Assembly: GCF_030811855.1 (NCBI RefSeq)
Contig: NZ_JAUSRN010000006.1
Coordinates: 186,001 to 250,000 of the forward strand
Length of the DNA stretch: 64,000 nucleotides
From: Variovorax paradoxus
Lineage (GTDB): Bacteria > Pseudomonadota > Gammaproteobacteria > Burkholderiales > Burkholderiaceae_C
Reading direction: 5' to 3'
A program made the translations under genes and the position numbers. Every line of letters begins with the position of its first letter. Position 1 is the stretch's first letter. The notes beneath the pieces are model-generated. The model did not search any database. It saw only the letters and a list, made by a program, of their open reading frames with translations, and was not told the origin of the DNA. Shown in pieces: positions 33,468-42,984 of this stretch.

Positions 33468-35175
33468 CCCCACGAACAACAACACAGTCACCGTCGGCGC
33501 CGTCGTCGCCGCTTTCCTCGAGCAGTGCGGCGTCAAGGCAGCCTTCGGTGTCATATCCATTCACAACATGCCCATCCTCGATGCTTTCGCCCAACGCGGC
33601 GCGATCCGCTTCGTGCCGGCGCGCGGCGAGGCCGGTGCGGGCAACATGGCCGACGCCTATGCGCGTTCCACGGCCAGCCTGGGCGTGTGCCTCACCAGCA
33701 CCGGCCCGGCCGCCGGCAACATCGCAGGCAGCATGGTCGAGGCGCTGACGGCCGGTGCGCCGCTCTTGCACATCACGGGCCAGATCGAGACGCCGTATCT
33801 CGACAAGGGCATGTCGTACATCCACGAGGCGCCCGACCAGCTCACCATGCTCAAGGCAGTGTCGAAGGCGGCCCTGCGGGTGCGCAGCGTGGAGACGGTG
33901 CTCGGCACGCTCAAGCGCGCGGTTCAGCTCGCATTGACCACGCCGACCGGACCGGTCAGCGTGGAGATCCCGATCGACATCCAGTCGGCGCTAACGACGA
34001 TGCCGGCCGACCTGTCGCCGCTGCCGATCGAGCGGCCCGTGCCTTCCGCCGCTTCGCTCGACGCGCTGGCCGTTCGGCTGGCGGCCGCCAGGCGCCCGAT
34101 GCTGTGGGTCGGCGGCGGCGCGCGCCATGCCGGCGCCGCGATAAAGCGCCTGCAGAGGCTCGGCTTCGGCGTGGTCACCACCACGCAAGGCCGCGGCACG
34201 GTGCCCGAGGACGACGCCGGCTCGCTGGGCTCCTACAACATCCACAAGCCGGTCGAGGCGCTGTACCAGCGCTGCGACGCGATGCTGGTCGTCGGCTCGC
34301 GCCTGCGCGGCAACGAAACGCTCAAGTACGAACTGAAGCTGCCGCGCCCGCTGCTGCGCATCGACGCCGATGCCGCCGCCGAAGGCCGCGGCTACGCCAC
34401 TGACCTGTTCGTCTGCGGTGATTCCGCGCTGGCCCTCGAAGGCCTGGCCGACCGACTCGAAGCCACGAAGTACAGCGCTGACCCAGCGCTGCTCACCGAG
34501 CTGCGCGCCGCGCACGAGCAGGCCGTCGCCTCGCTGACCGACGGCCTCGGCCCGTACGCCGCGCTCGTGAAAGAACTGCAGGCGGCAGCCGGCCGCAGCT
34601 TCAACTGGGTGCGAGACGTCACGGTGTCGAACAGCACCTGGGGTAACCGCGAGCTGCGCATCTTCGAACCCAGCGCGGGCGTGCACGCCACCGGCGGCGG
34701 CATCGGGCAGGGCATGCCGATGGCCATCGGCGCGGCCATCGGCGCGGCGGAAACCGGCTCGGGCCGCAAGACCTTCTGCCTGGCCGGCGACGGCGGATTC
34801 ATCCTGAACCTGGGCGAACTCGCGACGGCCGTTCAGGAAGAGGCCGACATGGTGATCGTGCTGATGAACGACAAGGGCTACGGCGTCATCAAGAACATCC
34901 AGGACGCGCAGTACGGCGGCCGCCGCTGCTATGCCGACCTGCACACGCCCGACTACGCAATGCTGTGCGCTTCGCTGGCCCTGCCACATGCCCGCGTGCA
35001 ACGCATGGAAGAACTGAGGGCGAAGCTGGGCGAAGCGCTGGCGAAGAAGGGCCCGTTCCTGCTTGAGATCGACATGCTCTCGATCGGCGAATTCAAGAGC
35101 GCATTCGCCGGTCCGCCGACCAACACCGTGACCCGGATTCCGGCGCTCGGCAAGGCCGCCGCGTCGGTGGAGTGA
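33460..35175 (+). CDS. Thiamine pyrophosphate-dependent enzyme (acetolactate synthase / benzoylformate decarboxylase family)
   Basis: 571 aa with three ThDP-family domains: a PYR domain with catalytic-type Glu57 (ARGEAGAGNMADAYAR), a central domain (LWVGGGARHAGAAIKRLQRL), and a PP domain with the diphosphate/Mg motif GDGGFILNLGELATAVQEEA ending MNDKGYG. Family members decarboxylate or ligate 2-keto acids or cleave C-C bonds next to carbonyls. In this operon, decarboxylation of a 2-oxo acid to an aldehyde for the nearby dehydrogenase is a reasonable hypothesis. Confidence 0.92.
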   Translation: MHNPTNNNTVTVGAVVAAFLEQCGVKAAFGVISIHNMPILDAFAQRGAIRFVPARGEAGAGNMADAYARSTASLGVCLTSTGPAAGNIAGSMVEALTAGAPLLHITGQIETPYLDKGMSYIHEAPDQLTMLKAVSKAALRVRSVETVLGTLKRAVQLALTTPTGPVSVEIPIDIQSALTTMPADLSPLPIERPVPSAASLDALAVRLAAARRPMLWVGGGARHAGAAIKRLQRLGFGVVTTTQGRGTVPEDDAGSLGSYNIHKPVEALYQRCDAMLVVGSRLRGNETLKYELKLPRPLLRIDADAAAEGRGYATDLFVCGDSALALEGLADRLEATKYSADPALLTELRAAHEQAVASLTDGLGPYAALVKELQAAAGRSFNWVRDVTVSNSTWGNRELRIFEPSAGVHATGGGIGQGMPMAIGAAIGAAETGSGRKTFCLAGDGGFILNLGELATAVQEEADMVIVLMNDKGYGVIKNIQDAQYGGRRCYADLHTPDYAMLCASLALPHARVQRMEELRAKLGEALAKKGPFLLEIDMLSIGEFKSAFAGPPTNTVTRIPALGKAAASVE

Positions 35176-35179
35176 CCAC

Positions 35180-35974
35180 ATGACCGTCTTGCGTATTGCA
35201 CTTATCGGCTGCGGTGCCATCGGCACTTCGGTGCTCGAACTGCTCGAGGACGATGCCGCGCTGGCAGTGGTGGCCATCGTCGTGCCGGCCGAAGGCGTGG
35301 CTGCGGCGCAGGCGCTGGTGCCGGGCGTGAAGGTCGGCAGCAGCGTGCCCGTCACCGGCATCGACCTCGTTGTCGAGACGGCCGGGCATGCGGCCATCGA
35401 AGAGCACGTGCTGCCGGCGCTTGCGCGCGGCACGCCTTGCATCGTCGCCTCGGTGGGCGCGTTGTCGGCCGCGGGCCTGGCTGAAAAACTCGAGGCTGCC
35501 GCAGCTGCCGGCCGCACGCAGGTGCAGCTGATCGCGGGCGCCATCGGCGGCATCGACGCCCTGTCCGCCGCTCGCATTGGGGGGCTTGGCAGCGTGCGCT
35601 ACACCGGCCGCAAGCCGCCGCACGCATGGAAGGGCACGCCGGCCGAGCGGGGGCGCGACCTCGACGCACTGACGGAAGAGGCGGTGATCTTCGAAGGCAG
35701 CGCGCGCGAAGCGGCCTTGCTCTATCCGAAGAACGCCAACGTTGCGGCCACCGTCTCGCTCGCGGGCCTGGGGCTCGACAGGACGCTGGTGCGCCTGATC
35801 GCCGACCCGGCCGTTGCCGAGAACGTGCACACGGTTGAAGCCGAAGGCGCCTTCGGCAGCTTCGAGCTGACCATGCGCAACAAGCCGCTTGCGGCCAACC
35901 CCAAGACTTCCGCGCTCACCGTCTACAGCGCCGTGCGCGCCTTGCGCAACCGGGCCGCGGCCCTTGCCATCTGA
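35180..35974 (+). CDS. Aspartate dehydrogenase-like protein (NadX family)
   Basis: 264 aa. Rossmann motif RIALIGCGAIGTSVLELL, the family segment VVETAGHAAIEEHVLPAL, and the C-terminal PKNANVAATVSLAGLGLD carrying conserved catalytic-region residues. Characterised members oxidise L-aspartate to iminoaspartate with NAD(P). Inside an aromatic-type catabolic operon it is more likely to act on a pathway amino or imino acid than in NAD synthesis, which is inference. It starts 4 bp after the ThDP gene. Confidence 0.88.
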   Translation: MTVLRIALIGCGAIGTSVLELLEDDAALAVVAIVVPAEGVAAAQALVPGVKVGSSVPVTGIDLVVETAGHAAIEEHVLPALARGTPCIVASVGALSAAGLAEKLEAAAAAGRTQVQLIAGAIGGIDALSAARIGGLGSVRYTGRKPPHAWKGTPAERGRDLDALTEEAVIFEGSAREAALLYPKNANVAATVSLAGLGLDRTLVRLIADPAVAENVHTVEAEGAFGSFELTMRNKPLAANPKTSALTVYSAVRALRNRAAALAI

Positions 35975-35983
35975 GTGCCTCAC

Positions 35984-37459
35984 ATGATTTCTTCCGAACT
36001 TCTTCCGATCTGCATTGCCGGCGAATGGCGCCTGGGTGGCGGCGACGTCTACGAAAGCCTCTACCCCGCCACGGGGGAGCCCATCGCACGCCTGAAGGCC
36101 GCGAGCCTTGCCGACGTCGAGGAAGCGATCACGCGCGCCGACCATGCCTTCCGTACCAGTGGCTGGGCCCAGCGCCTGCCGCACGAACGCGCGGCCGTGC
36201 TGCACCGCGTGGCGCAGCTGATCCGTGAGGAGGGCGAGTCGCTCGCGCAGAAGCAGCGCCTGGACAACGGCAAGCCCATCAGCGAAACCCGCAACCTCGT
36301 GGCCAGCGCCGCCGGCACCTTCCAGTTCTTTGCGGCTGCGCTCGAGACGCTGGAAGAAACCATCACCCCCTCCCGCGGCGCCTTCGTCACCATGAGCGTG
36401 CACGAGCCCATGGGCGTGGTCGCCGCCATCACGCCATGGAACTCGCCGATCGCGAGCGAGGCGCAGAAGCTGGCGCCCGCGCTGGCGGCCGGCAACGCGG
36501 TGGTCGTCAAGCCGGCCGAAGTCACACCGCTGATGGCGCTGGAGCTGGCGCGCATCTGCGAGAAGGCCGGCGTGCCGAAGGGCATCGTCAGCGTGCTGCC
36601 GGGCAAGGGCTCGGTCATCGGCGATGCGATCACCCAGCACCCGCTGGTCAAGCGCGTCTCGTTCACCGGTGGCACCACCACCGGCAAGCACATCGCGCAC
36701 ATCGCGGCCGACAAGATGATGCCGGTGTCGCTGGAGCTGGGCGGCAAGTCGCCGACCATGGTGCTCGAGGACGCGGACCTCGACCATGCGGTGAACGGGG
36801 TGCTGTACGGCATCTTCAGTTCGTCGGGCGAGTCGTGCATCGCGGGCTCGCGCCTGTTCGTGGCGCGGAGCATCTACGACGAGTTCCTGATGCGGCTGGC
36901 CGAGGGCGCCAATGCCCTGCGCGTGGGCGACCCGGCTTCGGAGCGCACGCAGATGGGCCCACTCATCACCGCGAAGCACCGTGAAGGCATCGAGCGTTAT
37001 GTGGACCTCGGCGTGTCCGAAGGCGGCCGCATCCGCACCGGCGGCGTGCGCCCGCATGGCGATGCCTACGACCGCGGCTACTTCTACAAGCCGACCATCA
37101 TCGAAGGCCTGGACAACAGCGCGCGCATCAGCCAGGAAGAAATCTTCGGCCCGGTGCTCGTCGCGATGCCTTTCGACGACGAAGAGTCACTGATCGCGCA
37201 GGCCAACGACAGCGTCTACGCGCTCGCCGCCGGCATCTGGAGCCGCGACTTCAAGCGCGCCTGGAAGCTCGGCCGCGCGGTGCAGGCCGGCACGGTCTGG
37301 GTCAACACCTACAAGCAGTTTTCCGTCTCCACGCCGTTCGGCGGCTGGCGCGACAGCGGCCTCGGCCGTGAGAAGGGCCGCGAAGGCATCTTTCAGTACA
37401 TGGAGCAGAAGAGCATGTACTGGGGCACGAACGACCAACCGCTCCCGTGGGCGAACTGA
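35984..37459 (+). CDS. NAD(P)-dependent aldehyde dehydrogenase
   Basis: 491 aa. All family landmarks are present: TPWNSPIASEAQKLAPALAA, VVKPAEVTPLMA, FTGGTTTGKHIA, catalytic-type Glu in LELGGKSP, nucleophile Cys285 (SSGESCIAG) and EEIFGPVLVAMPF. It resembles the betaine-aldehyde / 2-hydroxymuconic-semialdehyde group. A GTG at 35975 is an alternative start; the ATG at 35984 fits family length. It would oxidise an aldehyde produced by ring cleavage or by the ThDP enzyme. Confidence 0.93.
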   Translation: MISSELLPICIAGEWRLGGGDVYESLYPATGEPIARLKAASLADVEEAITRADHAFRTSGWAQRLPHERAAVLHRVAQLIREEGESLAQKQRLDNGKPISETRNLVASAAGTFQFFAAALETLEETITPSRGAFVTMSVHEPMGVVAAITPWNSPIASEAQKLAPALAAGNAVVVKPAEVTPLMALELARICEKAGVPKGIVSVLPGKGSVIGDAITQHPLVKRVSFTGGTTTGKHIAHIAADKMMPVSLELGGKSPTMVLEDADLDHAVNGVLYGIFSSSGESCIAGSRLFVARSIYDEFLMRLAEGANALRVGDPASERTQMGPLITAKHREGIERYVDLGVSEGGRIRTGGVRPHGDAYDRGYFYKPTIIEGLDNSARISQEEIFGPVLVAMPFDDEESLIAQANDSVYALAAGIWSRDFKRAWKLGRAVQAGTVWVNTYKQFSVSTPFGGWRDSGLGREKGREGIFQYMEQKSMYWGTNDQPLPWAN

Positions 37460-37472
37460 AGAGGACACCACC

Positions 37473-38444
37473 ATGAGCGTTCTAGGCATCGACCAGATCA
37501 CCTACGGGGCAGACGACCTGCCCACCTGCCGCCGTTTCTTCGAGGACTGGGGCCTCGTGCTGAAATCGGAAGCGGCCGACGAACTCGTCTTCGAGTGCCT
37601 CAACGGCTGCAAGGTGGTCGTCGCGGCGTTGGACAAGGCGAGCTTGCCGCCGGCGATGGAAGAGGGCCCGACGCTGCGCGAAGTGGTGTGGGGCGTGGAA
37701 AGCGATGCGGACCTCGATCGCTACGCCGCCGCCATCGCGCAAGACCCGGCCTTCTTCGACGGCATCGTCGATGGCGCACGCCGCATCGGCTGCATCGACC
37801 CCAACGGCCTTGCCGTGCGTTTGCAGGTCAGCCGCAAGCACGCCGTCGAAATCGACTGCGGCGCCATGAACACCTGGAACGCCAAGCCACGTGTCAACCA
37901 GCCCGCGCCAGTCTACGAGCGTGCGTCGCCGATCGAGGTCGGTCACGTGGTGTTCTTCGTCAACGACGTGGCGGGCACCAGCGCGTTCTACGCCGAGCGC
38001 TTCGGGTTCGTCTCGTCCGACAGCTACCCGAATCGCGGCGCCTTCATGCGCTGCGCAGCAGAGGGTGGTCACCACGATCTGTTCCTGCTGCAGATCCCTT
38101 CGGGCAAGCGCGGGCTCAACCACGTGGCCTTTACCGTGCGCGACATCCACGAAGTCTTCGGCGGCGGCCTGCATTTCTCGCGCCGAGGCTGGGAAACGCA
38201 GCTCGGCCCCGGGCGGCACCCGGTGTCGTCGGCCTACTTCTGGTACTTCAAGAACCCGGCCGGGGGACTCATCGAGTACTACGCCGACGAAGACCAGCTC
38301 ACGGCCGACTGGCAGCCACGCGAGTTCGAACCCGGCCCCACGGTGTTTGCCGAATGGGCGGTCGATGGCGGCCTCGACGGCAACACCCGCCGCCAGAAGA
38401 GCGCGGAAGGCCCGAAGGGCGCTTTCCTCACAGAGAAAAAGTGA
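37473..38444 (+). CDS. Two-domain VOC protein, extradiol dioxygenase-like
   Basis: 323 aa with two vicinal-oxygen-chelate repeats. The C-terminal module has a 2-His-1-carboxylate metal site in the spacing of type I extradiol dioxygenases: His158 (IEVGHVVFFV), His217 (GLNHVAFTV) and Glu268 (GGLIEYYADED). Ring cleavage of a catechol-like intermediate is the likely role, but glyoxalase-like functions share the fold. GAGG precedes the ATG by 8 bases. It is 13 bp after the aldehyde dehydrogenase. Confidence 0.88.
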   Translation: MSVLGIDQITYGADDLPTCRRFFEDWGLVLKSEAADELVFECLNGCKVVVAALDKASLPPAMEEGPTLREVVWGVESDADLDRYAAAIAQDPAFFDGIVDGARRIGCIDPNGLAVRLQVSRKHAVEIDCGAMNTWNAKPRVNQPAPVYERASPIEVGHVVFFVNDVAGTSAFYAERFGFVSSDSYPNRGAFMRCAAEGGHHDLFLLQIPSGKRGLNHVAFTVRDIHEVFGGGLHFSRRGWETQLGPGRHPVSSAYFWYFKNPAGGLIEYYADEDQLTADWQPREFEPGPTVFAEWAVDGGLDGNTRRQKSAEGPKGAFLTEKK

Positions 38445-38461
38445 ACCCGACTTTCACCACC

Positions 38462-39454
38462 ATGCAACGACGTCTTTCCTTCTCCCTCTTGTTCGCCGCG
38501 CTGGCAGCCTTTGCCGTCGCGTCGCCCGCGCAAGCCCAGAGCGATGCACAGAGGCAGCTGTCGAGCGACCGCTTCACCATCGTCTCGCCGTTCCCGCCCG
38601 GCGGCCCGGTCGACACGCTGGCCCGCGTGCTCTCCGACGGACTCGCCAAGCGCTATGGCCAGGCGGCCGTGGTCGAAAACCTCGTCGGCGCGGCCGGCAA
38701 CATCGGCATCGACAAGGTCAAGCGCGCAAAGGGCGACGGCCACACGCTGCTGGTGGTGCCCGCGGGCAACCTCACGATCAACCCGACCCTGATGCCGAAC
38801 TTTCCGTTCGACATCCAGAAAGACTTCGTGCCCGTCACCATGCTCGCCAAGGCGCCCAACGTGCTGGTGGCCTCGCCGTCTTCGGGCATCAAGAGCGCGA
38901 AAGAGCTGGTGGCGCAGGCCAAGGCCAGGCCCGGCACGCTGTCGTATGCCTCACCGGGCGTGGGCAGCGGCCTGCACCTGGCGGGTGAGCTGTTCAAGCA
39001 GCAGGCTGGCATCGACCTGCTGCACGTGCCCTACAAGGGCACGGCACCGGCGCTCAACGACGTGCTCGGCGGCTCGGTGCCGCTGATGTTCAGCAACTTG
39101 CCCGCGACCATGCCCTTCATCAAGAACGGCAAGCTCGTTGCACTGGGCGTGACCGAGGCCGCACGCAGCCCGGCTGCGCCCGACATTCCAACGCTGGCGG
39201 AGCAGGGCATTCAGGGCGTGGCCGTGACCTCGTGGTATGGCCTGCTGGCACCCAAGGGCACGCCGCCCGCAGTGGTCGAGCAGCTCGCGAAAGATGCGGC
39301 CGAGATGCTGGCCCAACCCGACGTGCGCGAACGCCTCAAGGCGCAAGGCATGACCGACGCGGCCATGAAGCCGGCCGCATTTGCGGCGCACATCCGTGAT
39401 GAAACGGCCGTGTGGGCCGGGATCATCAAGGCCCGCAACATCGTGGCCGAGTGA
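38462..39454 (+). CDS. Second TctC/Bug-type periplasmic substrate-binding protein
   Basis: 330 aa. Signal peptide LSFSLLFAALAAFAVASPAQ-A is followed by the Bug signature FTIVSPFPPGGPVDTLARVL, VVENLVGAAGNIGIDKVKR and HVPYKGTAPALNDVLGGSV. It is clearly related to the receptor at 28455 but only moderately similar, so the pair may serve two related carboxylates. No TctAB genes are nearby. Its start lies 17 bp after the VOC gene. Confidence 0.93.
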   Translation: MQRRLSFSLLFAALAAFAVASPAQAQSDAQRQLSSDRFTIVSPFPPGGPVDTLARVLSDGLAKRYGQAAVVENLVGAAGNIGIDKVKRAKGDGHTLLVVPAGNLTINPTLMPNFPFDIQKDFVPVTMLAKAPNVLVASPSSGIKSAKELVAQAKARPGTLSYASPGVGSGLHLAGELFKQQAGIDLLHVPYKGTAPALNDVLGGSVPLMFSNLPATMPFIKNGKLVALGVTEAARSPAAPDIPTLAEQGIQGVAVTSWYGLLAPKGTPPAVVEQLAKDAAEMLAQPDVRERLKAQGMTDAAMKPAAFAAHIRDETAVWAGIIKARNIVAE

Positions 39455-39484
39455 GCCGCGAACAACAAGAGGGGGGAGACACCC

Positions 39485-40642
39485 ATGAAGACAAGCGAAT
39501 CCACCATCGGCATCGTCGGTGCGGGCATCGGCGGCCTGGTGGCGGCCATCGCGCTGCGGCGCGCCGGGCACGACGTGGCCGTGTTCGAGCAGGCGAAGCA
39601 GTTCGCCCGCGTCGGCGCCGACATCAACCTCACGCCCAACGCGGTGCGCGCGCTCGACGGCCTTGGCGTGGGCGAGGCGGCCCGCGTGACGGCGGCGCGC
39701 CCGTCGCACCGCATCAGCCGCACCTACGACACCGGCGAAGAGACCTCGCGCCTGGAGATGGCCGACTCGGCCGAAGAGCGCTACGGCGCGCCGCAGCTCA
39801 CGATCCATCGCGCCGACCTGCTGGCCGCACTGGCCGACATGTTCCCCGCCGAGCGCGTCGCGCTCGGCAAGCGCGCAGAGAAGATCGTTGCGGACGAGAA
39901 GGGCGTGAGCCTCTCCTTCACCGACGGCACCAGCGCCCGCGTCGGCGCGCTGCTCGGCGCTGATGGCATCCATTCCTGCGTGCGCACTGCCATGTTCGGC
40001 GCAGAGAGCCCGCGCTTCACCGGCATCGTCGCCTACCGCGCCGTGGTGCCTGCCGAGCGCGTGGCCGGCGTGCCGAACCTCGGCGCCTTCACCAAGTGGT
40101 GGGGCCCGAACCCGCAGAGCCAGATCGTCACCTTCCCGCTCAACCGCGGCAAGGACGTCTTCATCTTCGCAACCACGTCGCAGGACACCTGGCACCTCGA
40201 ATCATGGACCGCGCCCGGCAGCGTCGACGAGCTGCGCGAGCAGTACGTGGACTACCACCCCGAGGCGCGCGCCCTGCTCGACGCCTGCGACACGGTGCTC
40301 AAGACCGCGCTGTACGAGCGCGACCCGATGCCCGCCTGGGCGCAAGGCCGCATGGCGCTGCTCGGCGATGCCGCCCACCCGATGCTGCCCTTCATGGCGC
40401 AAGGCGCCGGCATGGCGATCGAAGACGCCGTGGTGCTGGCCCGTCATCTCGATGGCGTGGCGATGACCGACATGTCCGACGCGTTGCAAGGCTACGAGAA
40501 GGCCCGCATCGAGCGCGCCAGCCAGGTGCAGCTCGGCTCGCGCGGCAACAACTGGCTGCGCGAAGGCGGCAACGCCGACTGGGTCTATGGCTACGACGCC
40601 TGGGCCGTACCGCTGGGCGCGCCCGTCGCGGCCACCGCCTGA
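39485..40642 (+). CDS. FAD-dependent aromatic hydroxylase (salicylate hydroxylase-like)
   Basis: 385 aa. FAD motif GIVGAGIGGLVAAIALRRAG at residues 9-28, the middle DG motif LLGADGIHSCVR, and the third motif LLGDAAHPMLPFMAQGAGMA. This is the class A flavoprotein monooxygenase layout found in salicylate 1-hydroxylase, 3-hydroxybenzoate 6-hydroxylase and 6-hydroxynicotinate 3-monooxygenase; the sequence alone does not choose among them. An AGGGGGGAG site precedes the ATG. It would prepare a dihydroxylated ring for cleavage. Confidence 0.92.
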   Translation: MKTSESTIGIVGAGIGGLVAAIALRRAGHDVAVFEQAKQFARVGADINLTPNAVRALDGLGVGEAARVTAARPSHRISRTYDTGEETSRLEMADSAEERYGAPQLTIHRADLLAALADMFPAERVALGKRAEKIVADEKGVSLSFTDGTSARVGALLGADGIHSCVRTAMFGAESPRFTGIVAYRAVVPAERVAGVPNLGAFTKWWGPNPQSQIVTFPLNRGKDVFIFATTSQDTWHLESWTAPGSVDELREQYVDYHPEARALLDACDTVLKTALYERDPMPAWAQGRMALLGDAAHPMLPFMAQGAGMAIEDAVVLARHLDGVAMTDMSDALQGYEKARIERASQVQLGSRGNNWLREGGNADWVYGYDAWAVPLGAPVAATA

Positions 40643-40673
40643 TTCATTTCCCTCACTCCCCCGGAGGCCCACG

Positions 40674-40895
40674 ATGCAACAAGACCGCTATCTCCAACCG
40701 CACCAGGCGCGCCAGCGCCCCGCGACCACCTACGAAGACCTGCTCGGCGACGTGATCGAACGCGCCTTTGGCGACGGCATCCATGACCTCGCGGGACTGG
40801 TGCAGCGGCTCAACGAAAGCGGCCTGGCCACGCCCGGCGGCCAGCCGTGGACCGAGGCGCTGTACGGCAAGGAAATGGCCTTGCTTGGCGCCTGA
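40674..40895 (+). CDS. Small recombinase-like helix-turn-helix protein
   Basis: 73 aa. The C-terminal part DLAGLVQRLNESGLATPGGQ, then PWTEALYGKEMA, resembles the short helix-turn-helix of serine-recombinase tails. Free-standing proteins of this type occur next to Rieske oxygenase genes. GGAGG six bases before the ATG supports expression. The N-terminus (TYEDLLGDVIERAFGDGIHD) is acidic and helical. It may assist the oxygenase or act as a small DNA-binding factor; function unknown. Confidence 0.75.
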   Translation: MQQDRYLQPHQARQRPATTYEDLLGDVIERAFGDGIHDLAGLVQRLNESGLATPGGQPWTEALYGKEMALLGA

Positions 40896-40921
40896 GCAGA
40901 GACAGACAGAGAGAGACCACC

Positions 40922-41959
40922 ATGACCATTGCCATCACCCCCATCGCCGCAGACCCGGTCGATCATCTTCTTGAGATCGGCCTCAAGGACCTCTGGTACC
41001 CGATCTGCCCCTCGCACTTCATCAAGGAGAACCCCGTCTCGCTGCGCCGCCTGGGTCGCAAGCTCGCGCTGTGGCGCGACGGCGAAGGCGTGCTGCATGC
41101 GCTCGAAGATCGCTGCCCGCACCGCGGTGCACCGCTGTCGCAGGGCGTGGTGCTGGGCGACCGGCTCTCCTGCCCGTACCACGGCGTCGAGGTGCGCCAT
41201 GACGGCGTGGTCACGCGCGTACCCGGCAGCCCGGGTTGCAAGCTCGAAGGCTCGCAGGCCACGCGGCACTTCCATGTGCAGGAGCGCGCGGGCGCGGTGT
41301 TTCTCTACAACTCGAAGGAATCGGTCGACGTGCCGCCGCCGCTGGTGCTGCCCGAGCAGCTCACGGATGACGCTGAGTACGCGTCCTTCCTTTGCTACAC
41401 CGAGTGGAAAGGCGACTACCGATACGTGCTCGACAACGTGATGGACCCGATGCACGGCACCTACCTGCACAAGCAGTCGCATTCGATGGCCGAGGGCGAC
41501 TCGAGCGCCAAGTTCGGCATCCGCGCGACCGACATCGGCTTCGTGTTCGAGAAGGAAGGCCAGCGCAACGTCAACTTCGACTGGACGGAGTGGGCCGACA
41601 CCGGCATTCACTGGATGCGCCTGGAGATTCCATACCCGAAGACCGGCGGCCCCGGCGGCAACTTCATCATCGTCGGCGCTTTCTCGCCGATCGTGAAGGG
41701 CATGACGGCCACCTTCTTCTGGCGCGTGCGCAAGCTGGCGCCAGGCTGGGAGCGCGACACCTGGCGCTTCCTCTACAAGAACCGTCTGGAGGCACGCCAC
41801 TGGCACGTGCTCGAGCAGGACCGCGTGATGCTCGAAGAGATGGAGCCCGACGCCAACCAGCACGAGAACCTGTACCAGCACGACCTCGGCATCGTCCGCC
41901 TGCGCCGCCACATGCGCGGCCTCGCGCAGGCGCAGCTGGCCGAAGCCACCACGGCCTGA
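40922..41959 (+). CDS. Rieske non-heme iron oxygenase, large subunit
   Basis: 345 aa. The Rieske cluster ligands are C65-x-H67 and C84-x-x-H87 (DRCPHRGAPLSQ ... SCPYHGVEV). The catalytic domain has the mononuclear iron facial triad start DNVMDPMHGTYLHKQSHS. The length and lack of a beta subunit gene fit the phthalate/VanA-type class with a separate flavin-ferredoxin reductase, encoded next. Members demethylate or dihydroxylate aromatic acids. The substrate is unknown. Confidence 0.93.
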   Translation: MTIAITPIAADPVDHLLEIGLKDLWYPICPSHFIKENPVSLRRLGRKLALWRDGEGVLHALEDRCPHRGAPLSQGVVLGDRLSCPYHGVEVRHDGVVTRVPGSPGCKLEGSQATRHFHVQERAGAVFLYNSKESVDVPPPLVLPEQLTDDAEYASFLCYTEWKGDYRYVLDNVMDPMHGTYLHKQSHSMAEGDSSAKFGIRATDIGFVFEKEGQRNVNFDWTEWADTGIHWMRLEIPYPKTGGPGGNFIIVGAFSPIVKGMTATFFWRVRKLAPGWERDTWRFLYKNRLEARHWHVLEQDRVMLEEMEPDANQHENLYQHDLGIVRLRRHMRGLAQAQLAEATTA

Positions 41960-41977
41960 CCGGAAGCGAGCATCGCC

Positions 41978-42946
41978 ATGTCTTCTCCCACGCTGAATGC
42001 CCTGGTGCACACCATGCGCTACGAGGCCGACGGCATCATCAGTGTCGAATTCCGCCCGGCTTCGCCCGCCGTGGACTTTCCCGCCTTTGAGGCCGGCTCC
42101 CACATCGACCTGCATCTGCCCAACGGGCTGGTGCGCAGCTATTCGCTGTGCAACCCTTCCAGCGACCGCCAGCGCTACGTGGTCGGTGTGCTCAACGACC
42201 GCAAGAGCCGCGGCGGCTCGCGCTATGTGCATCAGCAATTGCGCGTGGGCATGACGCTGCCGATCTCGGTGCCGCGCAACAACTTCAAGCTACAAGAGGG
42301 CGCCGACCGCTCGGTGCTCGTGGCCGGCGGCATTGGCGTGACGCCCATCTGGTGCATGCTGCAGCGGCTCGTGGCCATCGGCCAGCCGGTGGAGCTGTTG
42401 TACTGTGCGCGCACCCGCAAGGAGGCGGCGTTCTGCGATGCCATCGAGGCACTGGCCAAGGAAAAGTCGCTGCAGCTCACATGGCATTTCGACGACGAGA
42501 AGGGCGCACCGCCCGACCTCGCGGCGCTGCTGGCGGGCAAGGGCACCACCAGCCATTACTACTGCTGCGGTCCCACGCCAATGCTCGATGCCTTCGAGAA
42601 GAGCTGCGAGAAGCTGGGTTATGCCAACGCGCACATCGAGCGCTTTGCCGCGGTGCACGTGGAGGCGCCGAGCGCCACGCAGGGCTGCGTGGTCGAATGT
42701 GCGAAGAGCGGCCGGAGCGTCGAGGTGCCACCCGGCAAGTCGATTCTCGACAGCTTGATCGATGCCGGCCTGAACCCCGACCACAGCTGCAAGGAAGGCG
42801 TCTGCGGCGCCTGCGAAACGGCGGTGCTCGAAGGCGAGATCGACCACCACGACGGCATCCTCACCAAGATCGAACGTGCGTCCAACAAGACCATGATGAT
42901 CTGCGTCTCTCGCTGCAAGGGCGAGCGGCTGGTGCTCGACATCTGA
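41978..42946 (+). CDS. Oxygenase reductase (FMN/NAD/[2Fe-2S], VanB-type)
   Basis: 322 aa. Flavin-binding RSYSLCNPSS, nucleotide-binding VAGGIGVTPIWCML, and a C-terminal plant-type ferredoxin domain with CKEGVCGACETAVL and a distal Cys in MICVSRC, giving the four [2Fe-2S] cysteines. This order (FMN, NAD, ferredoxin) is that of phthalate dioxygenase reductase and VanB. It lies 18 bp after the Rieske gene and surely supplies its electrons. Confidence 0.95.
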   Translation: MSSPTLNALVHTMRYEADGIISVEFRPASPAVDFPAFEAGSHIDLHLPNGLVRSYSLCNPSSDRQRYVVGVLNDRKSRGGSRYVHQQLRVGMTLPISVPRNNFKLQEGADRSVLVAGGIGVTPIWCMLQRLVAIGQPVELLYCARTRKEAAFCDAIEALAKEKSLQLTWHFDDEKGAPPDLAALLAGKGTTSHYYCCGPTPMLDAFEKSCEKLGYANAHIERFAAVHVEAPSATQGCVVECAKSGRSVEVPPGKSILDSLIDAGLNPDHSCKEGVCGACETAVLEGEIDHHDGILTKIERASNKTMMICVSRCKGERLVLDI

Positions 42947-42984
42947 GTTTCCCCACCAAGCAAGAAAGCGTAGAGACACACCCC

